A stretch of DNA of 64,000 nucleotides, from the NCBI GenBank assembly GCA_964615375.1, contig CAZTOW010000050.1, positions 6,867 through 70,866 on the forward strand. Reading direction: 5' to 3'. The notes beneath the pieces were generated by a model. It was given only the letters and a program-made list of their open reading frames with translations, made no database searches and was not told the DNA's origin. A program made the position numbers and the translations under genes. Shown one piece after another: positions 56,446-64,000 of the stretch (positions are counted from its first letter, which is position 1; the number at the start of each line of letters is the position of its first letter). The stretch is from CAZKWG01 sp964615375. GTDB lineage: Bacteria; Myxococcota_A; UBA796; CAZKWG01.

Positions 56446-58545
56446 CTACTCGTCCTCCTCCTCCTTGACGTGGAAGGGCGAGGCGTGGACGATCTTGGAG
56501 ACGAGGTGCGAGGGCACATCCTCGTAGCTGAGGAGCTTCATCGTGAACACGCCCTTGCCCCCCGTCATGGACTTGAGGTCCTGCGCGTAGCGCTGCACCT
56601 CGGCCAGCGGCGCGGCGGCCTTGATGACGGTGTTGCGCCCGCGGGGCTCCATGCCGATCACGCGCCCGCGGCGGCCCGTGATGTCGCCCATGATGTCGCC
56701 CATGGACTCCGTGGGCACCACGATCTCCAGCTCGTAGATCGGCTCGAGCAGCACGGAGCCGCCCTTCTCGAAGGCGGCCTTCAGGCCCTTGGAGCCCGCC
56801 ATCTGGAAGGCGACGTCCTTGCTGTCCACCTCGTGGTACTTGCCGTCCACCAGCTCGACCTTGACGTCCACGATGGGGTAGCCCGCCAGATACCCGCGCT
56901 TCAGGCGCTCGCGGACGCCCTTCTCCACGCTGGGGATGAACTGGCGCGGGATGGCGCCGCCCACGATGCGGTCCACGAACTCGAAGCCGTGCCCGCGCTC
57001 CAGGGGGCCCACGTTGAGGAAGCAGACGCCGAACTGCCCGGCGCCGCCGGTCTGCTTCTTGTGCTTGCCCTCGACGTGGCTGACCGCCTTCTTGATGGTC
57101 TCGCGGTAGGGGACGGGCGGCAGGTCGGTCTCCACGGAGACCTTGTACTTCCGCTTCATCTTCTCGATGGCCATCTCGATCTGGGCCTGCCCCATGCCCT
57201 GCAGCACCACCTGATGGGTGAGCGGCTCAAACGTGGTGGTGAGCGTCGGGTCCTCCTCCAGCACGCGCTCAATCGCGGTCTTGAGCTTGTCCTCATCGTG
57301 CTTGGAGGCCGGCTTCAGCACGAGCGACATCATCGGCGGCGGCACCTCGATGGGCGGCATCATCGCCAGGTGCTTCGGGTCACAGAGCGTGTCGCCCGTC
57401 TTGGTGTCCTTGAGCTTGGGCACCGCCACGATGTCGCCGCAGACCACCTGCGCCAGCGCGTCGCGCTCCTTGCCGCGCAGCGTGAGCAGCGAGCCCAGGC
57501 GCTCGGACACGTTGTGCGTGGTGTTCTGCACCAGGCTGTCGCCCGGCACGTTGCCCGAGAAGATGCGCAGGATCGAGACCTTGCCCGAGTGCTCGTCGAT
57601 GGTGGTGTGGAGCACCTGGGCCAGGAAGTGCCCGTCGGCCGAGCAGGTGCGCTCCACCGTCTCCTTGCCCTCGATGACCTCCAGCTTCGGGTGCTTGAGC
57701 GGGTGGGGGAAGGCCCAGGCCGCCAGCTCGGAGACGGAGAGGGCGCCCACGCACTCGGTCGCGGCGCCGTAGATCACGGGCACGATCTCGCCGTGCAGCA
57801 TGGCCTCCTGGAAGGCCACCCGGATCTCCTCGTCGGAGATCTCCTCGCCCTCCAGGTACTTCTCCAGCAGGCGCTCGTCGGTGCTGGCGACCTCCTCGAT
57901 CAGCGCCTGCCAGCCCTTGTCGGCGGCGGCCTGGAGGTCGGCGGGCACCGGGACCTTGTCGTACTTGCCCGAGCCGTTCATCGGGTAGATGTAGGCGCAC
58001 TTTCCGAAGAGGCTGACCACGCCCTTGAAGCCGTGCTCCAGCCCCACCGGGAGCTGCACCGGCACCACCTTGGCGCCCAGGACCTCCTTCAGATCGTTGA
58101 GCGCGGCCTCGGGGTTCGCCCGCTCGCGGTCCATCTTGTTGATGTAGACCGCCACCGGCAGGCCGAGCCGCACCGCCTCGTTGTAGAAGCGCTCGGTGTT
58201 GACCTCCACCCCGTCCGGGGCGCTGATCACCAGCACCACCGCGTCCGCGCCGCGCATGGCGTAGTAGCTGTCGTAGAGGAAGTTCTGGTCGCCCGGCGTG
58301 TCCAGGATGTTCAGCTTGACGCCGTTGCACTCCGTCCAGGCCATCGCCGTCGCCGTGGACCCGCCGCGCTTGTGCTCCTCCGGCTCGAAGTCCAGGATGG
58401 AGGTCTTCTCCATGGTCTTGCCGAGCCGCGTCGTCGCGCCGGTCACAAACAGCATCGCCTCCGCCAGAGAGGTCTTCCCGCATCCACCGTGACCAACGAG
58501 GACGATGTTGCGGATGTGTGTCGTGTCGTAGGCCTTGACCGCCAT
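56446..58545 (-). CDS. EF-G-like translation GTPase (paralogue type)
   Basis: The 699-residue protein has all domains of EF-G: G1 GHGGCGKT (residues 18-25), G4 NKMD, then domains II-V ending with ASPFHVKEEEDE. It differs from canonical EF-G in its G2 and G3 motifs: the switch II motif DTPGH is DTPGDQNF with Asp86 at the place of the catalytic His, and switch I reads HKRGGSTATAMAWTE. This marks it as an EF-G paralogue (type II/FusA2-like). Such proteins have altered GTPase activity and roles in ribosome recycling or stress. The ATG at 58545 follows GGAGC. It stands alone. Confidence 0.9.
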   Translation of the reverse strand: MAVKAYDTTHIRNIVLVGHGGCGKTSLAEAMLFVTGATTRLGKTMEKTSILDFEPEEHKRGGSTATAMAWTECNGVKLNILDTPGDQNFLYDSYYAMRGADAVVLVISAPDGVEVNTERFYNEAVRLGLPVAVYINKMDRERANPEAALNDLKEVLGAKVVPVQLPVGLEHGFKGVVSLFGKCAYIYPMNGSGKYDKVPVPADLQAAADKGWQALIEEVASTDERLLEKYLEGEEISDEEIRVAFQEAMLHGEIVPVIYGAATECVGALSVSELAAWAFPHPLKHPKLEVIEGKETVERTCSADGHFLAQVLHTTIDEHSGKVSILRIFSGNVPGDSLVQNTTHNVSERLGSLLTLRGKERDALAQVVCGDIVAVPKLKDTKTGDTLCDPKHLAMMPPIEVPPPMMSLVLKPASKHDEDKLKTAIERVLEEDPTLTTTFEPLTHQVVLQGMGQAQIEMAIEKMKRKYKVSVETDLPPVPYRETIKKAVSHVEGKHKKQTGGAGQFGVCFLNVGPLERGHGFEFVDRIVGGAIPRQFIPSVEKGVRERLKRGYLAGYPIVDVKVELVDGKYHEVDSKDVAFQMAGSKGLKAAFEKGGSVLLEPIYELEIVVPTESMGDIMGDITGRRGRVIGMEPRGRNTVIKAAAPLAEVQRYAQDLKSMTGGKGVFTMKLLSYEDVPSHLVSKIVHASPFHVKEEEDE

Positions 58546-58639
58546 GTCAGCTCCGCTTTCGAGAAGGAAGGACCGAAGACCACCCCTGGTCCAGGAGACG
58601 TCCTGACAGAGTAATGATGCGGGGTGGTCCCGGTCAACC

Positions 58640-61600
58640 ATGCCCGCGCGCCCCACCCCCGCCGCGTGGCACAATGGCTCGGTGACGACGACGTCCCCCA
58701 CCGACCGGACGAGCAGGCCGCGGCGCGGAGAGCGGCGCATGGTCAGCGCGCTCTTCCTGGATGTCTGCGGGTTTACGGCGCTCTCCGAACGTCTGGATCC
58801 GGAGATCGTCACCGAGGTCCTGAACCGGCTGTTTCGCCACGTCGAAGCCGCGGTCCTGCGCTACGACGGCTATGTCGACAAATTCATCGGCGATGCGGCC
58901 CTGGCCCTGTTCGGCGCGCCGCGGGCGCACGAGGACGACCCCGAGCGCGCCGTCCGCGCCGCGCTGGACGTCTTCGCCGCGCTGCCGGCCCTGCGCAGCG
59001 AGCTGGAGCGCGAGCTGGACCTGAGCCTGGAGCTGGAGCTGCACGCCAGCATCGGCACCGGTCTGGTCGTGGCGGGCGTGCTGGGCGCGGGTGAGGCGGC
59101 CCGATACTCGGCGCTGGGCGATCCGCTGAACGTCGCCGCCCGGCTGCTGGGCGAGGCCGGGCCGGGCGAGCTGCTCATCAGCCCGGAGAGCGAGGAGCGG
59201 CTGCGCGGCCGGGTCCGGCTGGAGCCTCGGGGCACCTTGCAGCTCCGGGGTCGGGCTGCGCCGGTCCCCGCCTGGCGCGTGCTGGGGCTGAGCCCCGAGG
59301 CCCAGGGCGGGCGGAGCGCGTCCGGCTTCCAGAGCCCGCTCATCGGCCGGGCGCGCGAGCTCGCCGACCTCCGCGCCGCCCTGGACCGCCTCACCGAGGG
59401 CCGGGGCGGGCTGGTCAGCGTGGTCGCGCAGGCCGGCGTGGGCAAGAGCCGCCTGGCCCGCGAGGCCCTGGCCGTCGAGGGCCCACCCAACCAGCCCTGG
59501 GCCCTCCACGTCGGGCGCTGCATCTCGTTCGGGAGCACCATCCCCTTCCACCCCTGGTCGGACCTGCTGGGCGGGCTCCTGGCCGACCCGGGGCTGGAGC
59601 CGGCCCTGGCCGAGCGGACCGCCGAGCAGCTCACCCTGCGCGAGGCCCTCGTCCCCCTGCGCGAGGAGCGCCGCGAGGATCCCGGCCAGGACAGCCAGGC
59701 CCGCCGCGGGGCCGCCATCGACGCGCTGCTGGCCCTCCTCGCCCGCGCCGCCCGCCTGCGCCCCCGCGTGATCGCGCTCGACGACCTGCACTGGGCGGAC
59801 GACTCCAGCCTGGAGCTGCTCCGCCGCGCGCTCCCCCTGGCCCGCGAGCTCCCCCTGCTCTTCCTGCTCCTCTCCCGGCCCGAGGGCGGCGGCGAGGAGG
59901 AGCAGCGGCGCCGAGACCTGGCCCTGGAGGCCGAGCTCCCCACCCTCGATCTCCCCCTGCTGCCGCTGACGCCCGACCAGAGCCGGCAGCTCGTGGACAG
60001 CCTGCTGGGCCCCGACCACGGCGTCCCCGCCGAGGCCGTCCAGCGCGTCGCCGTGCGCTCCGAGGGCGTGCCCCTCTTCGTGGAGGAGCAGCTCCACCTC
60101 CTCCGCGAGCGCGGCGCCCTGGTGCGCGTCGAGGGGAGCTGGACCCTGGACGGGGCGCGGGCCGCGGAGGTGGAGCGCGAGCTGCCGCCCAACCTCTTCG
60201 CCCTGCTGGCCGTCCGCATCGACGCCCTCGACGAGCGCCTGCGCGAGCGCCTGGAGCTGGCCGCCGTGCTGGGGGCCGAGCTCTCCATCGACGACGTGGA
60301 CCGGGCGCTGGGCGAGGACGAGGAGAGCTGGCTGCGCCTGGAGGCCGAGGGGCTCCTCTCCCTGCGGGTCGGCGGGCGGGCGCGCTTCGTCCAGCCCATG
60401 CTGCAGGAGGCCGTGCGCGGGATGATGCTGGCCACCCGCCGGCAGGCCCTCCACGCCCTGGCCGCCCGCTCGCTGCAGCAGAGCGAGCGCAAGGATCAAC
60501 GCCGTGTCCACGCCCTCGGCTGGCACCTGGAGCAGGCCGGAGAGCGCGCGCAGGCGGCCCGGATCTGGCTGGCCGCGGCCGAGTCCGCGCGCGCCCTGGA
60601 CGCGAGTCACGAGGCCCTCGACCTCTACGACCGCGCCCGCGCCCTGGACCCCGCGCTGACCGACGAGGTGGACACCCCGCGGGCGGCCCTGCTGGCCCGA
60701 CAGGGGCGGCTGCAGGAGGGGATCGTTGTACTAGATAATCTAGTCATACGCCTGAGCCAGCCTCACCAGCAGGCGGCGGCCTCCCGGGCGCTCAGCGAGC
60801 GCGCCCGCCTCGCCTATCTGGCCGGGGACGGCGCTGGCATCGTGCGCTTCGCGGAGCAGGCCCTGGACCTCGCCCAGCGGAGCGGGGACCCGGCGGCGCT
60901 GGGCTACGCGCTGCGCTCCAGCGGGGTCGGCGCGGAATTCTGCGGGCGCTACGCCGAGGCGCGCGGCCTCTACCAGCGGCTCCTGGATCTCCTGGCCAGC
61001 GCCGAGGGCGCCGTGCCCGAGCTCCACGCGGGCCTGGTCTACAACTCGCTCGGCGAGATCGCCCGGATGGAGGGCCACTACGAGGCGGCCCTGGTCCTGT
61101 ACGACCGCACGCTGGAGCACCGTCGGACGCACAGCGCCCAGAGCACGCGCCGCCTGTGGAACCTCAACACCGGCGCGGCCCTGGTGGGGCTCGCCCGCTG
61201 GCGGGAGGCGATGGGGCGGCTCAGCTTCGCCCTCGACGACGCGCGCCGGGTGCGGGATCGCGCCATCATCCCGGAGGCCTCCATCTACCTGGCCCTGGCC
61301 CAGGCCGGGCTGGGGCGGGAATTCGAGGCCCTGAGCGCCGCGCGCGCCGCCCAGGAGGAGGCCGAGGAGCAGGGGCAGGTGGAGATGCGGGCGCTGTCGC
61401 TGCGTGTCATCGGGCTCCTGGAGGCCGACGCCGACGAGCTCCCCGAGGCCGAGCGCGCGCTGCGGGAGAGCGTGGACCTGCTGCACGGCGCCGGCAAGGC
61501 GGTGGAGGAGGCGCGCAGCCGGGTGGCCCTGGCGGCGGTGCTGGAACGCCTCGGCGTGGGCGGCTCCCAGGACGAGCGGGCCCAGGCCACCGCTCTGATG

Positions 61601-61708
61601 AGCGCCTCGGGGCTGGCCTTCGACGCCGAGGCGCTGAGCGCCGTGCCCGCCCGGCTGGTGCGCCTGGCGGTGGCTCCCCCCCGGGCGTCGGGCGGCCAGA
61701 CGGGATAG
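58640..61708 (+). CDS. Class III adenylate/guanylate cyclase-ATPase-TPR regulator
   Basis: The 1022-residue protein has a class III cyclase domain (about residues 35-190): metal Asp in ALFLDVCGFTALSER, KFIGDAALALFG with the second Asp, and ALGDPLNVAARLL with the Asn and Arg of the active site. An AAA ATPase follows (about 235-560) with Walker A AQAGVGKSRLA and Walker B VIALDDLHWADDS, then about 430 residues of TPR-like helices. This order is common in actinobacterial and myxobacterial signal proteins. The cyclase looks active; the ligand that controls it is unknown. Start could also be GTG at 58682, six codons before a basic stretch. It is divergent from the EF-G paralogue. Confidence 0.88.
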   Translation: MPARPTPAAWHNGSVTTTSPTDRTSRPRRGERRMVSALFLDVCGFTALSERLDPEIVTEVLNRLFRHVEAAVLRYDGYVDKFIGDAALALFGAPRAHEDDPERAVRAALDVFAALPALRSELERELDLSLELELHASIGTGLVVAGVLGAGEAARYSALGDPLNVAARLLGEAGPGELLISPESEERLRGRVRLEPRGTLQLRGRAAPVPAWRVLGLSPEAQGGRSASGFQSPLIGRARELADLRAALDRLTEGRGGLVSVVAQAGVGKSRLAREALAVEGPPNQPWALHVGRCISFGSTIPFHPWSDLLGGLLADPGLEPALAERTAEQLTLREALVPLREERREDPGQDSQARRGAAIDALLALLARAARLRPRVIALDDLHWADDSSLELLRRALPLARELPLLFLLLSRPEGGGEEEQRRRDLALEAELPTLDLPLLPLTPDQSRQLVDSLLGPDHGVPAEAVQRVAVRSEGVPLFVEEQLHLLRERGALVRVEGSWTLDGARAAEVERELPPNLFALLAVRIDALDERLRERLELAAVLGAELSIDDVDRALGEDEESWLRLEAEGLLSLRVGGRARFVQPMLQEAVRGMMLATRRQALHALAARSLQQSERKDQRRVHALGWHLEQAGERAQAARIWLAAAESARALDASHEALDLYDRARALDPALTDEVDTPRAALLARQGRLQEGIVVLDNLVIRLSQPHQQAAASRALSERARLAYLAGDGAGIVRFAEQALDLAQRSGDPAALGYALRSSGVGAEFCGRYAEARGLYQRLLDLLASAEGAVPELHAGLVYNSLGEIARMEGHYEAALVLYDRTLEHRRTHSAQSTRRLWNLNTGAALVGLARWREAMGRLSFALDDARRVRDRAIIPEASIYLALAQAGLGREFEALSAARAAQEEAEEQGQVEMRALSLRVIGLLEADADELPEAERALRESVDLLHGAGKAVEEARSRVALAAVLERLGVGGSQDERAQATALMSASGLAFDAEALSAVPARLVRLAVAPPRASGGQTG

Positions 61709-61719
61709 ACGCCCGGCCC

Positions 61720-62391
61720 ATGATCGACTTCCAGCCGCACACCGACGAGATCCAGCGCCAGCTCGAGGCGCTGCGCGCCCAGGGCAAGCGGATCTTCGCG
61801 ACCAGCTCGTTCCAGACGAACAGCGTGCCGCTCCTGCACCTGATCGCGCGCTTCGCCCCGGAGATCCCGGTCTACTTCCTCAACACGGGCTTCCTCTTCC
61901 CCGAGACGCTGGCCTTCCGCGACCAGCTCGCCGGGCTCTGGGGGCTCACCGTGCGGAACGTCGCCTCCCCCGTCCCGCGCGGCCAGCAGCGGGGCGCCGA
62001 CGGGCGCTTCCTCTTCGCGTCCGACCCCGACGCCTGCTGCGACCTCAACAAGGTCGCCCCCATGGACCCCGTGATCTCGGCCCACGACATCTGGATCAAC
62101 GGCGTCCGGGCCAGCCAGTCGGAGACGCGGGCGAAGATGAGCGTGCTCCAGCACACCGGGCGGATCCTGCGCTATCACCCGATGCTGGCCTGGACCTCGA
62201 AGATGGTCCACTACTACATCGAGCAGCACCACCTCCCCCGCCACCCGCTGGAGGATCGGGGCTACCTCAGCATCGGCTGTCAGCCCTGCACCCGGCGTCT
62301 GGACGCTGATCTGGACGACCGCGGCGGGCGCTGGGCGGGCCTGAAGAAGACGGAGTGCGGGCTGCACACGACGCTTGGGGGTGGATCGTGA
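61720..62391 (+). CDS. cysH: APS/PAPS reductase (CysH type, with 4Fe-4S site)
   Basis: The 223-residue protein has ATSSFQTNSVPLLHLIARF for the phosphate loop, then C106-C107 (DPDACCDLNKV) and C187-x2-C190 (GCQPC). This four-Cys set binds a 4Fe-4S cluster in adenylyl-sulfate reductases. The C-terminal ECGLHTTL gives the catalytic C213. It should reduce APS (preferred) to sulfite with thioredoxin in assimilation. No other cys gene is close. It is translationally coupled to the epimerase gene by a GTGA overlap, which is an unusual partner. Start ATG 61720 has no clear ribosome site. Confidence 0.92.
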   Translation: MIDFQPHTDEIQRQLEALRAQGKRIFATSSFQTNSVPLLHLIARFAPEIPVYFLNTGFLFPETLAFRDQLAGLWGLTVRNVASPVPRGQQRGADGRFLFASDPDACCDLNKVAPMDPVISAHDIWINGVRASQSETRAKMSVLQHTGRILRYHPMLAWTSKMVHYYIEQHHLPRHPLEDRGYLSIGCQPCTRRLDADLDDRGGRWAGLKKTECGLHTTLGGGS

Positions 62392-63296
62392 GGGTCCTCG
62401 TCACCGGCGGAGCCGGGTACATCGGGGTGGAGCTGGTGCGCGCGCTGGCTGGGCGCGAGGATCTCAGCAGCCTCGTCGTCTACGACAACCTGAGCCACGG
62501 GCGCAACGGGCTCTTCTTCGGGCCGCGCATGGGGCCCGTGCCCGTCCGCTTCGTCCGCCACGACGTGCTGGACACCCGCGCGCTCCGCCGGGAGGTCGAT
62601 CGCGCCGACGTCGTCATCCACCTGGCCGCCCGCGTGCTGACCCCCTTCGCCGACGGCGACCCCCACGCCTTTGAGCAGGTGAACCACTGGGGCACGGCCG
62701 AGCTCTCCTACCTGCTGGAGGAGAGCGCCGTCCGCCAGGTCATCTACCTCAGCAGCGCCGCCGTCTACGGCGCCTCGGACGTCCCTCTGGCCGCCGACGC
62801 CCCCGCCCAGCCCCGCACCTGGTACGGCGTCTCCAAGCTGCGCGGCGAGTCCATGCTCACCCGCCTGTCCGAGCGCACCCACGTCCAGGTCATCCGCTGC
62901 GCCAACGTCTTCGGCTACGGCGCCAGCGCGCGCTTCGACGCGGTCATCAACCGCTTCCTGCGTCAGGCCCACTACGAGGGCCGCGTGGTGGTGGAGGGGG
63001 ACGGCTCGCAGCAGCGTCCCTTCGCCCCGCTCTCCTACGTGGTGCCGACCATCGCCGGGCTGGTCGGCGGCCCCCTGGCCGGCGGGACCTACAACCTCGT
63101 GGCCTACAACCTCAGCGTGCGCGACATCGTGGACGCCCTGCGCGAGCTCTACCCCGAGCTGGAGACCCTCTTCGTCGAGCAGGACATGAACCGCCACAGC
63201 CTCATGGTCGCGCACAGCCCCGAGCTGCCGCCGCCTCCGCCCCGCGAGGCCCTGGTGGACGAGATGCGCGCCTTCGTCGAGCACTTCGCGTTCTGA
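62388..63296 (+). CDS. NAD-dependent epimerase/dehydratase
   Basis: The 302-residue protein is an extended SDR: Rossmann start VLVTGGAGYIGVEL (residues 3-16), Ser in VIYLSSAAVYGAS, the YxxxK pair in WYGVSKLRGE and a C-terminal substrate domain. It is like UDP-glucose epimerases or dTDP-sugar dehydratases but too divergent to name the sugar. It begins with GTG inside the cysH stop. A nine-base gap separates its end from the next gene, which is probably in the same transcript. Confidence 0.85.
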   Translation: MRVLVTGGAGYIGVELVRALAGREDLSSLVVYDNLSHGRNGLFFGPRMGPVPVRFVRHDVLDTRALRREVDRADVVIHLAARVLTPFADGDPHAFEQVNHWGTAELSYLLEESAVRQVIYLSSAAVYGASDVPLAADAPAQPRTWYGVSKLRGESMLTRLSERTHVQVIRCANVFGYGASARFDAVINRFLRQAHYEGRVVVEGDGSQQRPFAPLSYVVPTIAGLVGGPLAGGTYNLVAYNLSVRDIVDALRELYPELETLFVEQDMNRHSLMVAHSPELPPPPPREALVDEMRAFVEHFAF

Positions 63297-63304
63297 GGGG
63301 AGGG

Positions 63305-63868
63305 ATGATGGAGCCGCTCTCCCCTGCCCTGCTCCGCGCCCTCCTGCACGAGGGCCACCGCCCCTTCCTCTCCGCCCTGCGCTTCCGCGGCGCCTGGCGA
63401 GTGGGTGTTTTCGCACAGTCTGGCGAGGGCCTGGCGGTGCCCCCGCTGGCCGACGGATTCGCTGCGGAGCTGCCTTCGGGGCTGCGGCCCGGAGGCTGGA
63501 ACGCCGGATATGCCACGCCGTTCACGCATGCCTGGTGGAGCGCGGCTGGCGTCTGGACCTGCGTGGGGGCGGACGGGCGACCGCTGGCGCGGTACGAGGG
63601 TGGAGTGCTGCGAACGGCGGCGGGTGAGCTCTCGTCCATTGCAGGGATTCGACTGGTGGTGGATCCAGGCTGGGAGATCCGGCGCCTGGTCGCGGTCGGA
63701 GCGGGCGGTGAGTTGGAGGTTGCCCGGGAAGAGGACGCCGCTCCGACGGTGGACCCGAGCTACGACTGGGACATGCTGTCGGCGGATCTGGCGTGGTTGG
63801 AGCAGATGGGGAGGAGTCTGGCGGAGGGGGTTGGGGTGGGAGTGGAGGAGGAGATTGGGGGACGGTAG
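63305..63868 (+). CDS. Hypothetical protein
   Basis: The 187-residue protein has no family I recognise. It begins with MMEPLSPALLRALLHEG, has a mixed alpha/beta body with several Trp (NAGYATPFTHAWW and VWTCVGADGRPLARY) and a Gly/Val/Glu-rich tail. There is no signal peptide or membrane helix. It lies nine bases after the epimerase gene and is likely co-transcribed. The ATG at 63308 could also serve. The downstream 130 bases hold only a hexanucleotide repeat. Confidence 0.5.
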   Translation: MMEPLSPALLRALLHEGHRPFLSALRFRGAWRVGVFAQSGEGLAVPPLADGFAAELPSGLRPGGWNAGYATPFTHAWWSAAGVWTCVGADGRPLARYEGGVLRTAAGELSSIAGIRLVVDPGWEIRRLVAVGAGGELEVAREEDAAPTVDPSYDWDMLSADLAWLEQMGRSLAEGVGVGVEEEIGGR

Positions 63869-63886
63869 GGCGGAACTGGAATTTGT

Positions 63887-64000
63887 GTTGGCGTCGGCGT
63901 TGGCGTCGGCGTTGGCGTCGGCATCGACATCGGCATCGGCATCGACATCGACATCGGCATCGGCATCGACATCGGCATCGGCATCGGCATCGGCATCGGC
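63887..64000. repeat. Hexanucleotide repeat (GGCATC/GACATC/GGCGTT) reaching the window end
   Basis: About 18 six-base units of GGCATC, GACATC, GGCGTC and GGCGTT run off the right edge. Read on the minus strand one frame encodes Asp-Ala and Asp-Val dipeptides, the same as the kinase linker at 15621-15777, and the frame continues without a stop through this part. It could be the end of a minus-strand gene that lies outside the window, but this cannot be shown here. Confidence 0.8.

Overview
The window is GC-rich (about 70% by eye), densely coded bacterial DNA. Codon use is strongly G/C at third positions, and many neighbouring genes share 4-base stop/start overlaps (ATGA or GTGA). No rRNA, tRNA, CRISPR array or insertion-sequence transposase is visible. 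The protein inventory points to a Gram-negative myxobacterium-like organism (Myxococcota or a close relative). It includes MopE-type calcium-binding repeats and FG-GAP lipoproteins, MYXO-CTERM-like C-terminal tails, an AgmX/PglI C-terminal domain, a membrane Ser/Thr kinase, a class III cyclase-ATPase-TPR regulator, and many outer-membrane or lipoprotein genes. The genus cannot be named from this sequence.

Layout. 0-10 kb: end of a YHS-domain gene, a Uma2-family protein, a small XRE regulator, a PhoB/OmpR-type two-component system, a VWA-domain protein, a multi-membrane protein ending in an AgmX/PglI domain, and a TetR regulator overlapping an apolipoprotein N-acyltransferase-like gene. The TetR gene is preceded by a large palindrome and appears to be leaderless. 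10-14 kb: an Spx/ArsC-like protein and three MopE-repeat surface proteins, two of them tandem FG-GAP paralogues. 14.3-19.3 kb: a four-gene overlapping operon of membrane Ser/Thr kinase, OmpA-like protein, LysM/FecR-like protein and a predicted barrel. 19.3-21.2 kb: an ATPase plus a TOPRIM-like partner (module 1). 21.2-29.4 kb: a serpin lipoprotein, a DUF4337-like protein, an NlpC/P60-like surface protein, a PLP enzyme, an acyl-CoA thioesterase, a haem-binding lipoprotein, an FG-GAP protein and MoaB.

29.4-41.2 kb: a caspase-fold protein without its catalytic dyad, a lethal-factor-like zinc metalloprotease, a lipoprotein propeller, an epimerase, two secreted lipoproteins (EGF-like; MopE plus lamin-tail) and a paired M16 peptidase system. 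41.4-46.2 kb: a 1294-residue molybdopterin oxidoreductase fused to an unassigned middle region and a NifU-type Fe-S domain, then a VapC/Phd-type toxin-antitoxin pair and an inverted-repeat element. 46.3-52 kb: a housekeeping block with prfB (including its programmed +1 frameshift), ybeY, a 7TM-HD phosphodiesterase and phoH. 52-64 kb: alanine dehydrogenase, ATPase/TOPRIM-like module 2, a conserved protein of unknown function, an EF-G paralogue, the cyclase-ATPase-TPR regulator, an APS reductase (CysH type), an epimerase, a hypothetical protein and a hexanucleotide repeat running off the window.

The most novel material is (i) the two ATPase/TOPRIM-like two-gene modules, which resemble anti-phage ATPase-nuclease systems in architecture, (ii) the molybdoenzyme-NifU fusion, (iii) the cytosolic-looking lethal-factor-like zincin, and (iv) the leaderless TetR/Lnt-like switch.
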